A stretch of DNA of 64,000 bases, taken from the NCBI GenBank assembly GCA_963756525.1, contig CAVWNR010000001.1, positions 930,001-994,000 of the forward strand, written 5' to 3'. Position numbers and translations under genes: made by a program. Positions 23,681 through 31,566 of this stretch are shown here, piece after piece. The stretch's first letter is position 1. Every line of letters starts with the position of its first letter. Below the pieces are notes generated by a model that was given only the letters and a program-made list of their open reading frames with translations, did not search any database and was not told where the DNA came from. Origin of the DNA: CAVWNR01 sp963756525. Lineage in GTDB: Bacteria; Actinomycetota; Actinomycetes; Mycobacteriales; Jatrophihabitantaceae.

Positions 23681-24125
23681 TCAGGCGGGGACGATCGTGA
23701 ACGCGGGCACGTGGTGCGGCCGTACGTTGTCGAAGTCTCTGCGGTTCATGGTGGCAATCGTGGTGACGCCAAGACGCTCGGCGACCGCCACCAGCGACGC
23801 GTCGGTGCCGCCCATGCGCCGATCGGCGTACTGCCTGACGAGTTCGGACATGCGTCGCAGGTCAGCATCAGTGAGATCCACCGGGCGGAAGCGCCGTGTG
23901 GGGCTCGCTGCCCACCGAGTCGAGAAACTGGGCCTCGGCGGCCGGTCCGCCAAACCGGTCGATGAGATAGCAGGCCTCGGGCAGAACGGTGATCGCAACA
24001 GTGAGCTCGTCGGTCTGTTCCTCTAGCCAGCGGCGGCAGAGTTCATATGCCGTGTCGGATCGATCCGCCAACGCCACAATGACATTGGTGTCTACCAAAA
24101 TGACATTGGTGTCTACCAAAATCAC
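23681..24125 (-). pseudogene. VapC-like PIN-domain toxin, frameshifted
   Basis: Two overlapping frames together make one PIN-domain ribonuclease. The first (24125 down to about 23890) gives ILVDTNVIVALADRSDTAYE and VLPEACYLIDRFGG with the first catalytic Asp and Glu. The second (to 23681) gives FRPVDLTDADLRRMSELV and GGTDASLVAVAERLGV with the later Asp, ending in FTIVPA. The break falls near 23888-23895, and read in one frame the protein ends early (LPPGGSH). In addition a 21-bp tandem duplication at 24081-24122 doubles ILVDTNV at the N-terminus. The gene is thus probably inactive. A sequencing error could explain the frameshift but not the duplication. The antitoxin-like gene lies directly upstream. 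Confidence 0.8.
24081..24122 (-). repeat. 21-bp tandem duplication in vapC
   Basis: The 21-base unit at 24081-24101 is repeated exactly at 24102-24122. Read on the minus strand it encodes ILVDTNV twice, duplicating the strand that carries the first catalytic Asp of the PIN domain. Confidence 0.9.
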
Positions 24126-24134
24126 GGCGACCGG

Positions 24135-24353
24135 TCAGCGGCCGAAGCCGTCCGCGAGCAGCTCGTCCACCCGCTGTGACAGGTTGTGGCGTCCGCTATC
24201 GAAGCTCCCGACGAAGTCAGGCAGGGCTCGGCGGCCGGGTTCGGCACCCGTGGAGCGGGATTGCGCGATCGGCTCGACTGCACGCAGCGCACGCTCCACT
24301 TGCTCCTCGTCCATGCCGTCGACGAGCAGGTGTAGCCGTTCCCGGATGGTCAC
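24135..24353 (-). CDS. VapB-like antitoxin partner
   Basis: This is a 72-residue protein from GTG 24353, beginning TIRERLHLLVDGMDEEQVER. This helical start and an acidic middle are common among short antitoxin-like proteins encoded just before PIN toxins. The C-terminal part (LPDFVGSFDSGRHNLSQRVD and ELLADGFGR) fits the pattern in which an antitoxin tail occupies the toxin groove. The stop is 9 bases before the vapC start. An upstream ATG (24392) would add 13 residues. The CACAAT sequence just before 24353 could be a -10 for a leaderless transcript. If the toxin is dead, this gene is no longer needed for self-protection. Confidence 0.7.
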   Translation of the reverse strand: MTIRERLHLLVDGMDEEQVERALRAVEPIAQSRSTGAEPGRRALPDFVGSFDSGRHNLSQRVDELLADGFGR

Positions 24354-24402
24354 GACTTCATTGTGCCAACTCCCGCGTCGATCGGCGCGCACGGTGTGCT
24401 AC

Positions 24403-24560
24403 ATGTCGACGATCATCCATGTCGGCCTCAAGACCGCGGCGCGCGACGGCCTGATCGCCGCGAACCTCGCGGACACGGCCGACCCGCCGTCAGCGAAGGC
24501 GGCGAGGTCTCGAGCGACGAAATGCCTGAATCCAAGAGCGGAAGCCGTGGAGATCGGGGC
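24403..24560 (+). pseudogene. Fragment resembling a tyrosine integrase
   Basis: Reading from ATG 24403, the sequence GLKTAARDGLIAANLADTAD then PPSAKAARSRATKCLNP resembles the segment that joins the core-binding and catalytic domains in actinophage/ICE tyrosine integrases (a helix ending in xDGLIxxNxAD, then PPxxxxxR). None of the catalytic R, H or Y residues are present, and the frame runs straight into the 3' end of tRNA-Leu. This is read as the remains of an element that once integrated at the tRNA. The match is by eye, so confidence is moderate. Confidence 0.45.
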
Positions 24561-24566
24561 CTGTAG

Positions 24567-24654
24567 TGGTGTCCGAGGGGGGACTTGAACCCCCACGCCC
24601 GTTGAAGGGCACTAGCACCTCAAGCTAGCGCGTCTGCCATTCCGCCACCCGGAC
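24567..24654 (-). tRNA. tRNA-Leu (anticodon GAG) with encoded CCA
   Basis: On the minus strand a class II tRNA of 88 bases runs from 24654 to 24567. Acceptor arms GTCCGGG and CTCGGAC pair with one G-U; the D-arm has GGTGGCGGAATGGCAGAC; the anticodon loop is CTTGAGG (anticodon GAG). A long variable arm (TGCCCTTCAACGGGCG) and T-arm GGGGGTTCAAGTCCCCC follow. Discriminator A (24570) is followed by CCA, encoded in the DNA, unlike tRNA-Pro in this window. TAGACT at 24672-24667 on the minus strand is a suitable -10. Confidence 0.95.
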
Positions 24655-24803
24655 GAGCGACATGGAAGTCTAGCCCATCCGCCGGCTGCACCAGGCCGCG
24701 AGCGCGACGGCCGGTGGCGCAGATCGGCGATGTCGCGCCTCGGCAATCGATCCTGATCTGGCTAGACTCGGCATGACATGATCATCGATGGGGCGCGGGG
24801 AGC

Positions 24804-25700
24804 GTGAGACGCGGGAGTCTCGCACGCGGGAGTCTCGCACGCGGCATTTGCTACGCCGCCGCGCTCGGCACCACCGGCGCGCTGCTCGCCGCCGCGGGGA
24901 TGCCCGTCGCCGGCGCCGTCGCGTACCGGCACGAGCCGCATCAGCGTGCTGTCGCCACGCCCGCACATGCCTGCGGCCCGTCGCACCGGCCCGAGCCTCA
25001 GCGGCACCGGCCGCCGGAACCGGCCGGCGCGGCCCGTGGCCGCAACCGCACGGGGATCGTCGCAGCGGTGACCGAAATTCCGCCGGTGAGCAGCTTGCCG
25101 CCGGTGCGCAGCGCGCCGCCGGTCGCGGCCAGCCAACCGGGCCACGGCGGCCGTACCGCGACCGACTCGCACGAGCGAAGCAACCAGCAGCGAGCTCCGG
25201 CCAGCACGCCGGCAGCGGCGAAGCCGGCGCGGGCGTCCGGACCGGCGATGCCGCCCGGTGCGCCGAGTTCAAGCCGACAGCGTGGCTCGACACCAGCACA
25301 TCCGAGCACAGCGCGGGCAACCCAGCCTGCCGCCGCATCGGCGACGGCCACGCGGCGCGTCCCGGCCACGCGGCGCGTCCCGGCCACGCAGGGCATCCCG
25401 GCCGCGGTCCGCGCGACCCAGCCGGCCGGCGTCCCACCAGCCCGGCCGGCCCCAGCGCCAACCGCGAACCCGCTGCCGACCGTGTCCGCACAGCAAGACC
25501 CCGCCGGCGCACCGGGGCAGGCGGGTGGTTCGTCGACCGGAGCGGTGCCGACGCGACCCATCCTCGCCGACGAAGCGGCGGTAAGCAGCCGGCCGATCAG
25601 CCGGGGCGGCCAGCTGATGCTCCTCGGGATTGCCGGAGGGTTCGCGGTTGTCGTCGCCGCGCTCGTCCTCGCCGGAAGCCACCGCCGCAGCCGCATCTGA
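24804..25700 (+). CDS. Ala/Pro/Thr-rich surface protein with C-terminal membrane anchor
   Basis: The family is not recognised. The 298-residue product starts with a basic segment and a hydrophobic stretch (AAALGTTGALLAAAGMPVAGAV, about residues 18-39) that looks like a signal peptide. A long low-complexity region rich in Ala, Pro, Thr, Arg and Gln follows, including tandem repeats of RRVPAT. It ends with one transmembrane helix (LMLLGIAGGFAVVVAALVLAG, about 270-290) and a basic tail (SHRRSRI). This is the layout of an envelope stalk or wall-spanning protein. GTG at 24804 is chosen because it opens the signal-like segment; a -10 (TAGACT) lies at 24763-24768. There are no enzymatic motifs. Composition alone makes the gene somewhat uncertain. 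Confidence 0.6.
   Translation: MRRGSLARGSLARGICYAAALGTTGALLAAAGMPVAGAVAYRHEPHQRAVATPAHACGPSHRPEPQRHRPPEPAGAARGRNRTGIVAAVTEIPPVSSLPPVRSAPPVAASQPGHGGRTATDSHERSNQQRAPASTPAAAKPARASGPAMPPGAPSSSRQRGSTPAHPSTARATQPAAASATATRRVPATRRVPATQGIPAAVRATQPAGVPPARPAPAPTANPLPTVSAQQDPAGAPGQAGGSSTGAVPTRPILADEAAVSSRPISRGGQLMLLGIAGGFAVVVAALVLAGSHRRSRI
24811..24840 (+). repeat. 15-bp tandem duplication at a gene start
   Basis: GCGGGAGTCTCGCAC occurs twice in tandem (24811-24825, 24826-24840), adding five codons (RGSLA) to the N-terminus of the surface protein. Each unit is itself partly palindromic (GCGGGAGTCTCGC), so the start region can form hairpins. Confidence 0.8.
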
Positions 25701-25726
25701 GCCGCGCCGGCTGGTAGGAAGATCGC

Positions 25727-27061
25727 ATGACGCCGCCCACGCCGCCGACCGCCCAGGACGAGGTCGTCGACCTGCTGACCGGCCTGATCCGGATCAACAC
25801 CTCCAATCCGACCCATCCGGAGCGGCCGGCCGCCGAGTGGGTCGCCGAGCGGCTCGGCGAGGTCGGCATCGACTCGCAGATCATCGAGTCGGCGCCGGGG
25901 CGGGCGTCGACGATCGCGCGCATCGAGGGCGCCGACCGCAGCCGCGCGCCGCTACTGATCCATGGCCACCTCGACGTCGTTCCCGCAGACCCGACCGAAT
26001 GGTCGGTCGACCCGTTCGCCGGTGAGATCCGCGATGGCTATGTGTGGGGCCGGGGCGCGGTCGACATGAAGGACATGGACGCGATGACGCTGGCGCTGGT
26101 GCGCGAGTGGGCGCGCACCGGGCGTCGGCCGCCGCGCGACATCGTGCTCGCCTTCCTCGCCGATGAGGAGGCAGGCGGCCGGCAGGGCGGCCACTGGCTG
26201 GTCGACCACCGTCCTGAGCTCTTCGCCGACTGCAGCGAGGCGATCAGCGAGGTCGGCGGCTTCAGCGTCACAGTCCACCGTGACATGCTCGGGTCGCAAG
26301 CTCCCCGCGGCGATCTTCGCCTCTATCTCATCCAGGCCGCCGAGAAGGGGATGGGCTGGCTGCGGCTGCACGCCCAGGGGCGACCCGGGCACGGCTCGAT
26401 GGTCCATGACGACAACGCGGTGACCCGGCTCGCGGCGGCGGTGTCGCGGATCGGCGCGCACGAGTTCCCGGTCCAGCTGACCGACACCATGCGCCGGTTC
26501 CTCACCGACCTCGCCGAGATCACCGGCCTGGACATCGACCCGGACGACCCCGAACCCGCGCTGCCGAAACTGGGCGGCATGGCCCGCATGATCGGCGCCT
26601 CGCTGCGCAATATCGCCAATCCGACCATGCTGCAGGCCGGCTACAAGACCAACGTCATCCCGTCGACGGCCGAGGCGACGATCGACACGCGGTTCCTGCC
26701 TGGGCAGGAGGACGCGCTGCTCGCGACGATCGACGAGCTGATCGGCGAGGGCGTCACCCGCGAGTTCGTCAACCGCGACATCGCCCTCGAGACACCGTTC
26801 GACGGTCCGCTGGTCGGCGCGATGTCCGCCGCCCTGCGCGCCGAGGACCCGGACGGGCACCCCGTGCCGTACCTGATGAGCGGCGGCACGGACGCCAAAT
26901 CGCTTTCGAGGCTGGGGATCCGCTGCTTCGGCTTCTCGCCGCTGCGGCTGCCGCCGGATCTCGACTTCAGCGCGCTCTTCCACGGCATCGACGAGCGGGT
27001 GCCCATCGAGGGGCTGCGCTTCGGCGTGCGGGTGCTCGACCGGTTCCTTTCCGGCTGCTGA
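25727..27061 (+). CDS. M20/ArgE/DapE-family metallopeptidase
   Basis: This is a 444-residue di-zinc hydrolase of the M20 family. Metal and catalytic residues are visible in LLIHGHLDVVPAD (His ligand and catalytic Asp, about residues 77-89), WGRGAVDMKDMDA (bridging Asp) and FLADEEAGGRQGG (catalytic Glu and ligand Glu). C-terminal zinc-binding His is likely in SALFHGIDERVP. The middle lid region (GRPGHGSMVHDDNAVTRLA) is typical of the amidohydrolase/dipeptidase branch. It removes an acyl or amino-acid group from an unidentified small peptide or N-acyl amino acid. The next gene (DNA ligase) starts one base after its stop. Confidence 0.9.
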   Translation: MTPPTPPTAQDEVVDLLTGLIRINTSNPTHPERPAAEWVAERLGEVGIDSQIIESAPGRASTIARIEGADRSRAPLLIHGHLDVVPADPTEWSVDPFAGEIRDGYVWGRGAVDMKDMDAMTLALVREWARTGRRPPRDIVLAFLADEEAGGRQGGHWLVDHRPELFADCSEAISEVGGFSVTVHRDMLGSQAPRGDLRLYLIQAAEKGMGWLRLHAQGRPGHGSMVHDDNAVTRLAAAVSRIGAHEFPVQLTDTMRRFLTDLAEITGLDIDPDDPEPALPKLGGMARMIGASLRNIANPTMLQAGYKTNVIPSTAEATIDTRFLPGQEDALLATIDELIGEGVTREFVNRDIALETPFDGPLVGAMSAALRAEDPDGHPVPYLMSGGTDAKSLSRLGIRCFGFSPLRLPPDLDFSALFHGIDERVPIEGLRFGVRVLDRFLSGC

Positions 27062-27062
27062 C

Positions 27063-28586
27063 GTGCTCCTCGACGCCGTCGCCGCGGCATCCGCCGACGT
27101 GGCGGCGACCTCCGCCCGTCTCGGGAAGGTGCGACGGCTGGCCGAACTGCTGCACGAGCTCACGCCCGACGAGGCAGCGGTGGCCGTCTCCTGGCTGTCC
27201 GGCGAGCTGACCCAGCGGCAGATCGGTGTCGGCTGGGCGGCGCTGCGCGACCTACCGCCGCCCGCCGACACGCCGAGCCTTTCCGTGCTGGGGGTCGAGG
27301 CGGCGTTCTGCGAGATCGGTGCCACCGCGGGCACGGGCTCGCAGGCGCGGCGCCGGGAGTTGCTGCACCGGCTCTTCGCGGCGGCCACCGCGCGCGAGCA
27401 GGAGTTCCTGCGCCGGCTGCTGGCCGGTGACCTGCGTCAAGGCGCGCTGGTCGGTGTGATGACCGAGGCGGTGGCCCGCGCGGCCGGCGTGCCAGCCGCG
27501 GACGTCCGCCGGGCCGCCATGCTGCGTGGTGACCTGCCGGCGGTCGCGGCTGCGGCGCTGGGCGGAGGAGCGGCGGCGCTGGCCGAGTTCCGGCTGCAGG
27601 TGGGCAGGCCGGTCGGGCCGATGCTCGCACAGACCGCTGCGGATACCGAGGATGCGCTGGCCCGGCTGGGCGGCGAGGCGGCGCTGGAGTGGAAGCTCGA
27701 CGGCACCCGCATCCAGGTTCACCGCAGCGGGTCGGAGATCGGCGTGTTCACCCGCACCCTCGACGACGTCACCGCGCGGCTGCCCGAGGTGGTCGACGCG
27801 GTGCGCGGGCTGCCGGGCGGCTCGCTGGTGCTCGACGGCGAGGCGATCGCGCTCCGCCCGGACGGGCGCCCGCACCCCTTCCAGGTGACCGCTTCGCGCG
27901 TCGGCAGCCGCGGCGACGCGATGTGGGAGACGGTGCCGATCACGCCGTTCTTCTTCGACGTGCTGCACGCCGACGGTGCCGACCTGCTGGACGAGCCGGC
28001 GCGCCGACGCTTCGCAATCCTCGATGAGCTGGTGCCGTCCGCGCATCGGGTGCAGCGGCTGATCACCGCCGACTCCGCTGCTGCAGCGGCGTTTCTTGCC
28101 GGCACGCTGGACCGCGGCCACGAGGGCGTGCTGGCCAAATCGCTCGACGCTCCCTACGAGGCCGGACGCCGTGGCGCGGGATGGCTGAAGGTAAAGCCCG
28201 TCCACACCCTCGACCTCGTCGTGCTTGCCGTCGAGTGGGGCTCGGGCCGTCGGCGCGGCTGGCTGTCCAACATCCACCTCAGCGCACGCGACCCCGACAC
28301 CGGCGGTTTCGTCATGCTCGGCAAGACGTTCAAGGGAATGACCGACGAGATGCTCGCCTGGCAGACCGCGCGATTCCTCGAGCTTGCCGACGGACCGACC
28401 GACGGCTGGGTGGTGCGGCTGCGGCCCGAGCAGGTCGTCGAGATCGCGTTCGACGGGGTCCAGCGCTCGTCGCGGTATCCGGGCGGGCTGGCGCTCAGGT
28501 TCGCACGGGTGGTGCGCTACCGGGACGACAAGCGCCCGGAGGAAGCGGACACGATCGATGCGGTGCGGGCCTTCCATGCCAACTGA
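27063..28586 (+). CDS. ATP-dependent DNA ligase (LigB type)
   Basis: This 507-residue ligase seals nicks using ATP. The adenylation motif is LEWKLDGTRIQVHR with the lysine nucleophile at about residue 211. Other nucleotidyltransferase motifs are seen as SLVLDGEAIALRPDG, FFFDVLHADGADLLD, EGVLAKSLDAPYEAG and WLKVKPVHTLDLVVL. An N-terminal all-alpha DNA-binding domain (residues 1-190) and a C-terminal OB domain (LGKTFKGMTDEMLAWQ, then VEIAFDGVQRSSRYPGG) complete the layout of mycobacterial LigB. These ligases are dispensable extras beside the NAD-dependent LigA. GTG at 27063 lies just after the peptidase stop. Confidence 0.93.
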   Translation: MLLDAVAAASADVAATSARLGKVRRLAELLHELTPDEAAVAVSWLSGELTQRQIGVGWAALRDLPPPADTPSLSVLGVEAAFCEIGATAGTGSQARRRELLHRLFAAATAREQEFLRRLLAGDLRQGALVGVMTEAVARAAGVPAADVRRAAMLRGDLPAVAAAALGGGAAALAEFRLQVGRPVGPMLAQTAADTEDALARLGGEAALEWKLDGTRIQVHRSGSEIGVFTRTLDDVTARLPEVVDAVRGLPGGSLVLDGEAIALRPDGRPHPFQVTASRVGSRGDAMWETVPITPFFFDVLHADGADLLDEPARRRFAILDELVPSAHRVQRLITADSAAAAAFLAGTLDRGHEGVLAKSLDAPYEAGRRGAGWLKVKPVHTLDLVVLAVEWGSGRRRGWLSNIHLSARDPDTGGFVMLGKTFKGMTDEMLAWQTARFLELADGPTDGWVVRLRPEQVVEIAFDGVQRSSRYPGGLALRFARVVRYRDDKRPEEADTIDAVRAFHAN

Positions 28587-28607
28587 GACTCGTGTGGACC
28601 AGTTAGC

Positions 28608-28691
28608 CGGCGATCGCGCATAGCCGTGACCGTCCTCGGCATCTACTACGGCGGCCGCGACTACGAACAACTCCTCGGCTACGACCGCTGA
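28608..28691 (+). pseudogene. Possible C-terminal remnant of a RelE/ParE-type toxin
   Basis: The frame ending at 28691 reads RIAVTVLGIYYGGRDYEQLL then GYDR and stop. A strand of the form VLGIYYGGRDYExLL near the C-terminus is a common ending of ParE/RelE-like plasmid-stabilisation toxins. No upstream body or antitoxin is present, since ligase sequence ends at 28586. The call is by eye and tentative. Confidence 0.3.
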
Positions 28692-28754
28692 TCCGAGAGC
28701 GACCTCGTGCAGCCCTCTGTGAGCGCTGCCGCTTGCAGGCGAGAGACTCGGAGC

Positions 28755-29543
28755 ATGCTCCTGGATTTGCGCGACAAGGTAGTGCTGGTGACTGGCGCGG
28801 CACGCGGCATCGGGAGGGTGATCACCGAGGCGTTCGTCCGCGAGCGGTCGGCGGTGGTCGGGATCGACGTGGCCGGTGTCGACTGGCTTGGGACGGCGCT
28901 GACGGCGGCGGGCACCGACGGTGCCGCTTACGCCTGCGACGTGCGTGACGCCGCCGCGGTGAACGCCCTGGTCGGCGAGGTGACCGGACGGTTCGGCCGG
29001 CTCGATGTCCTGGTCAACAACGCTGGCGTGATGGGTGAGGGCCTGGTCGAGAATCTGAACGACGAGATCTGGGACCGCTGCTTCGACGTGAACGTCGGCG
29101 GGGTGTTCCGGATGTGCCGGGCGGCCGTGCCGGTCATGAAGGCACAGCACAGCGGCCGGATCATCAACGCCGCGTCGTTCGCCGCCGTGGTGCCGAGCAT
29201 CGGCAGCGCTGCCTACGCGGCGTCCAAGGCGGCCGTGGTTCAGCTGACTCGGACGTTGGCCGGTGAGCTCGGTCCGTGGAACGTGACGGTCAACGCGTAC
29301 GCGCCGGGGATGATCCCCAGCGCAATCAATACCTTCGCCCAGCTCAACCCGGCCGAGCAGGGCCGACTGCTGGACACCCTGACGCTGCGGCGGTGGGGTG
29401 AGCCCGAGGAGGTGGCCGACCTGGTCTGCTTCCTGGCGAGCGACGCCGCCCGCTACATCACCGGGACCATGGTCGACGTCAGCGGCGGGAAGCTCGCCAC
29501 CCAGTTCCCGCAGCGGGCGTACGAGCTCGCCGGTCTGCGCTGA
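28755..29543 (+). CDS. Short-chain dehydrogenase/reductase 1
   Basis: This 262-residue classical SDR has the NAD(P)-binding TGAARGIG (residues 13-20), the NNAG motif in LVNNAGVMGEG, and the catalytic triad Ser (INAASFAAVV), Tyr-x-x-x-Lys (YAASKAAVVQL). An acidic Asp after beta-2 (GIDVAGVD) suggests NAD(H) preference. The substrate is unknown. ATG 28755 begins the canonical LDLRDKVVLVTGA start. The stop overlaps the ATG of SDR 2 (TGATG), so both are cotranslated. Two other SDR genes follow, which suggests a small catabolic cluster. Confidence 0.88.
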   Translation: MLLDLRDKVVLVTGAARGIGRVITEAFVRERSAVVGIDVAGVDWLGTALTAAGTDGAAYACDVRDAAAVNALVGEVTGRFGRLDVLVNNAGVMGEGLVENLNDEIWDRCFDVNVGGVFRMCRAAVPVMKAQHSGRIINAASFAAVVPSIGSAAYAASKAAVVQLTRTLAGELGPWNVTVNAYAPGMIPSAINTFAQLNPAEQGRLLDTLTLRRWGEPEEVADLVCFLASDAARYITGTMVDVSGGKLATQFPQRAYELAGLR

Positions 29544-30268
29544 TGGACGCCGACCGGGTGCTGTGGGTCACCGGTGCGGGCAGCGGCATGGGCCGGGCGG
29601 CCGCCGTGGCCGCGGCGGCTCACGGCGTCCAGGTCGCGCTCAGTGGACGGCGCCCCGGACCGCTGGAGGAGACCGCGGCCCTGGTCGAGGACGCCGGGGG
29701 TCAGGCTCTGGCGCTGCCCCTGGACGCCCGTGATCCGCAGGCCGTGGCCGCCGCCCACGAGCGGATCCGGTCGGCCTGGGGCGGGGTCGACGACCTGGTC
29801 CTGGCCGCTGGCTTGAACACCCCCCGCCGGGTGTGGAGCGACCAGTCGATGAGCGAGTTCGAGAGCGTGATTTCGACCAACCTCACCGCCGTGGCACTGG
29901 TCGTTGATACCGCGCTGCCGGACCTGCGCGTTCGAGGCGGTGGGCATGTCGTCGTGGTGTCGTCGTACTCGGCGTGGCGGTTCACGCCCTACGCCGGGGT
30001 CGCCTACAGCGCCAGCAAGACCGCGCTCGCCGCGCTCTGCCAGACGCTCAATGCCCAGGAGGCCCGGCACGGCGTGCGCGCCTGCCACCTCTGTCCGGGC
30101 GACGTCGACAGCGACTTCCTGCTGCTCCGGCCCCAGGTGCCCGGGGCCGAGGCGCGGTCGGTCATGCTCTCGCCGGAGGACGTGGCCCGGGCGGTGCTGT
30201 TCGTGCTGGACTCCCCGCGGCACGTCCGCATCGACGAGCTGGTCATCAGCCCCGTGGCGCAGACGTAG
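29543..30268 (+). CDS. Short-chain dehydrogenase/reductase 2
   Basis: This 241-residue classical SDR has TGAGSGMG (residues 10-17) for the coenzyme, an Arg after beta-2 (LSGRRPG) suggesting NADP(H), Ser in VVVSSYSAWRF and the Tyr-x-x-x-Lys in VAYSASKTAL. The NNAG element is replaced by LAAGLN, a variant seen in some SDRs. The C-terminus (RIDELVISPVAQT) is like the FabG-related family with substrate-loop variation. It is translationally coupled to SDR 1. A stray in-frame 20-codon stretch (30283-30345) just downstream could be the remains of a third gene but has no identifiable family. Confidence 0.85.
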   Translation: MDADRVLWVTGAGSGMGRAAAVAAAAHGVQVALSGRRPGPLEETAALVEDAGGQALALPLDARDPQAVAAAHERIRSAWGGVDDLVLAAGLNTPRRVWSDQSMSEFESVISTNLTAVALVVDTALPDLRVRGGGHVVVVSSYSAWRFTPYAGVAYSASKTALAALCQTLNAQEARHGVRACHLCPGDVDSDFLLLRPQVPGAEARSVMLSPEDVARAVLFVLDSPRHVRIDELVISPVAQT

Positions 30269-30544
30269 CTCCCCGGCCCGAGGTGCGCCCGTTCGAGTTC
30301 GACGCGAACTGGATCGCCTACCGCGGCACCGGGGAACCGAAGTAGAACGCGGCGAATACCAGGCGCGGCCAGGTCCAGGGCTGAGCGCTTGCCCTCGGTC
30401 GGGATGGTGGCGATCATCCGGTAGACGTCCCCGCGGTCTCGTTGACGATCTGGTGTTGCACGACATGGACGGAGGATGGTGTGCCTCTTGATGGCCAGTC
30501 ACTGCCAGGGCAAGCGTCGTTGCAGCGCTGGCATCTGAGTCGGC

Positions 30545-31333
30545 GTGGCAGGCTGGGCGGTTGTGGACGTGGCTGCGGACTTCGCGCTCGACGACAGGCG
30601 TGCGCTGGTGACGGGCAGCGCTCGCGGCCTGGGCCGGGCAATCGCTATCGCGTTGGCACAGGCGGGCGCCGATGTGGCCCTCGGCTTGCGCGACGCGAAC
30701 ACGGCAGCGGACGTGGTCGAGGCGATCGAGGCGACCGGGCGGCGCGCCGTCCGGCTGCAGATGGACATGAGCCGGCTGGCCGAGGTCCGCGCCGCGGTGG
30801 CCGAGGCCGACAACGCGCTGGGTGGGGTAGACATCCTGGTCAACAACGCGGGCATTGGTCGGGTGAGCATGGCGGACTCGGTGACCGTCGAGGACTTCGA
30901 CGCGACGCTGCGGGTCAATCTCGCCGGCACGTTCTTCGCCAGCCAGGCTGCGGCGGCGTTCATGCGGCAGAGGGGCTTCGGCCGCATCCTCAACATCGGG
31001 TCTCAGGCGGGGCTGGTCGCACTGCCCGGCGAGTCGGTCTACTGCATGACGAAGGCGGCGATTACGCACCTGACCCGCTGCCTGGCCGTCGAGTGGGGCG
31101 AGCACGGGATCACCGTCAACTGCGTCGCGCCCACATTCGTCGAGACGCCGGGCACCGAGAAGGCGTTGAGCGACCCGGACTTCCGCGCGGACGTGGTGCA
31201 GCGCATCGCGGCCCTGCACCGGATCGGCACACCCGCCGACGTAACCGGCGCCGTGGTGTTCCTCGCCTCGCCAGCCGCATCGCTAATCACCGGCACGACC
31301 ATCCCGATCGACGGCGGCTGGACCGCGCGTTGA
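30545..31333 (+). CDS. Short-chain dehydrogenase/reductase 3 (FabG-like)
   Basis: This 262-residue classical SDR has TGSARGLG (coenzyme), the NNAG motif ILVNNAGIGR, catalytic Ser in NIGSQAGLV, and Tyr-x-x-x-Lys in YCMTKAAITHL. The C-terminal strand SLITGTTIPIDGGWTAR is the usual glucose-dehydrogenase/FabG-type end. The start is uncertain: GTG at 30545 gives a 15-residue extension over the usual N-terminus, and GTG at 30563 or 30569 is possible. About 275 bases separate it from SDR 2 with no clear gene in between. Reaction and substrate are unknown. Confidence 0.82.
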   Translation: MAGWAVVDVAADFALDDRRALVTGSARGLGRAIAIALAQAGADVALGLRDANTAADVVEAIEATGRRAVRLQMDMSRLAEVRAAVAEADNALGGVDILVNNAGIGRVSMADSVTVEDFDATLRVNLAGTFFASQAAAAFMRQRGFGRILNIGSQAGLVALPGESVYCMTKAAITHLTRCLAVEWGEHGITVNCVAPTFVETPGTEKALSDPDFRADVVQRIAALHRIGTPADVTGAVVFLASPAASLITGTTIPIDGGWTAR

Positions 31334-31566
31334 GGCCGAATCACCCAGGGCATGCACCTTCACCGAAGGGCAGCAGCGTGCACGCATCTCGGCATGCAGG
31401 ACAGCGCGTTTGGACCGCGCTCGAGAGATTCATCTGAGCGCGGACGACGTCTGGTGTGCGCGCCTCGCCTATCGACGGCTACGCGCACAGCGGCAAGAGC
31501 GGACGTCCGCTCTGGCACGCATCTTGCCGGATTCGTAGCCCGATTCCACGCCGGTCACCCAGGGAG

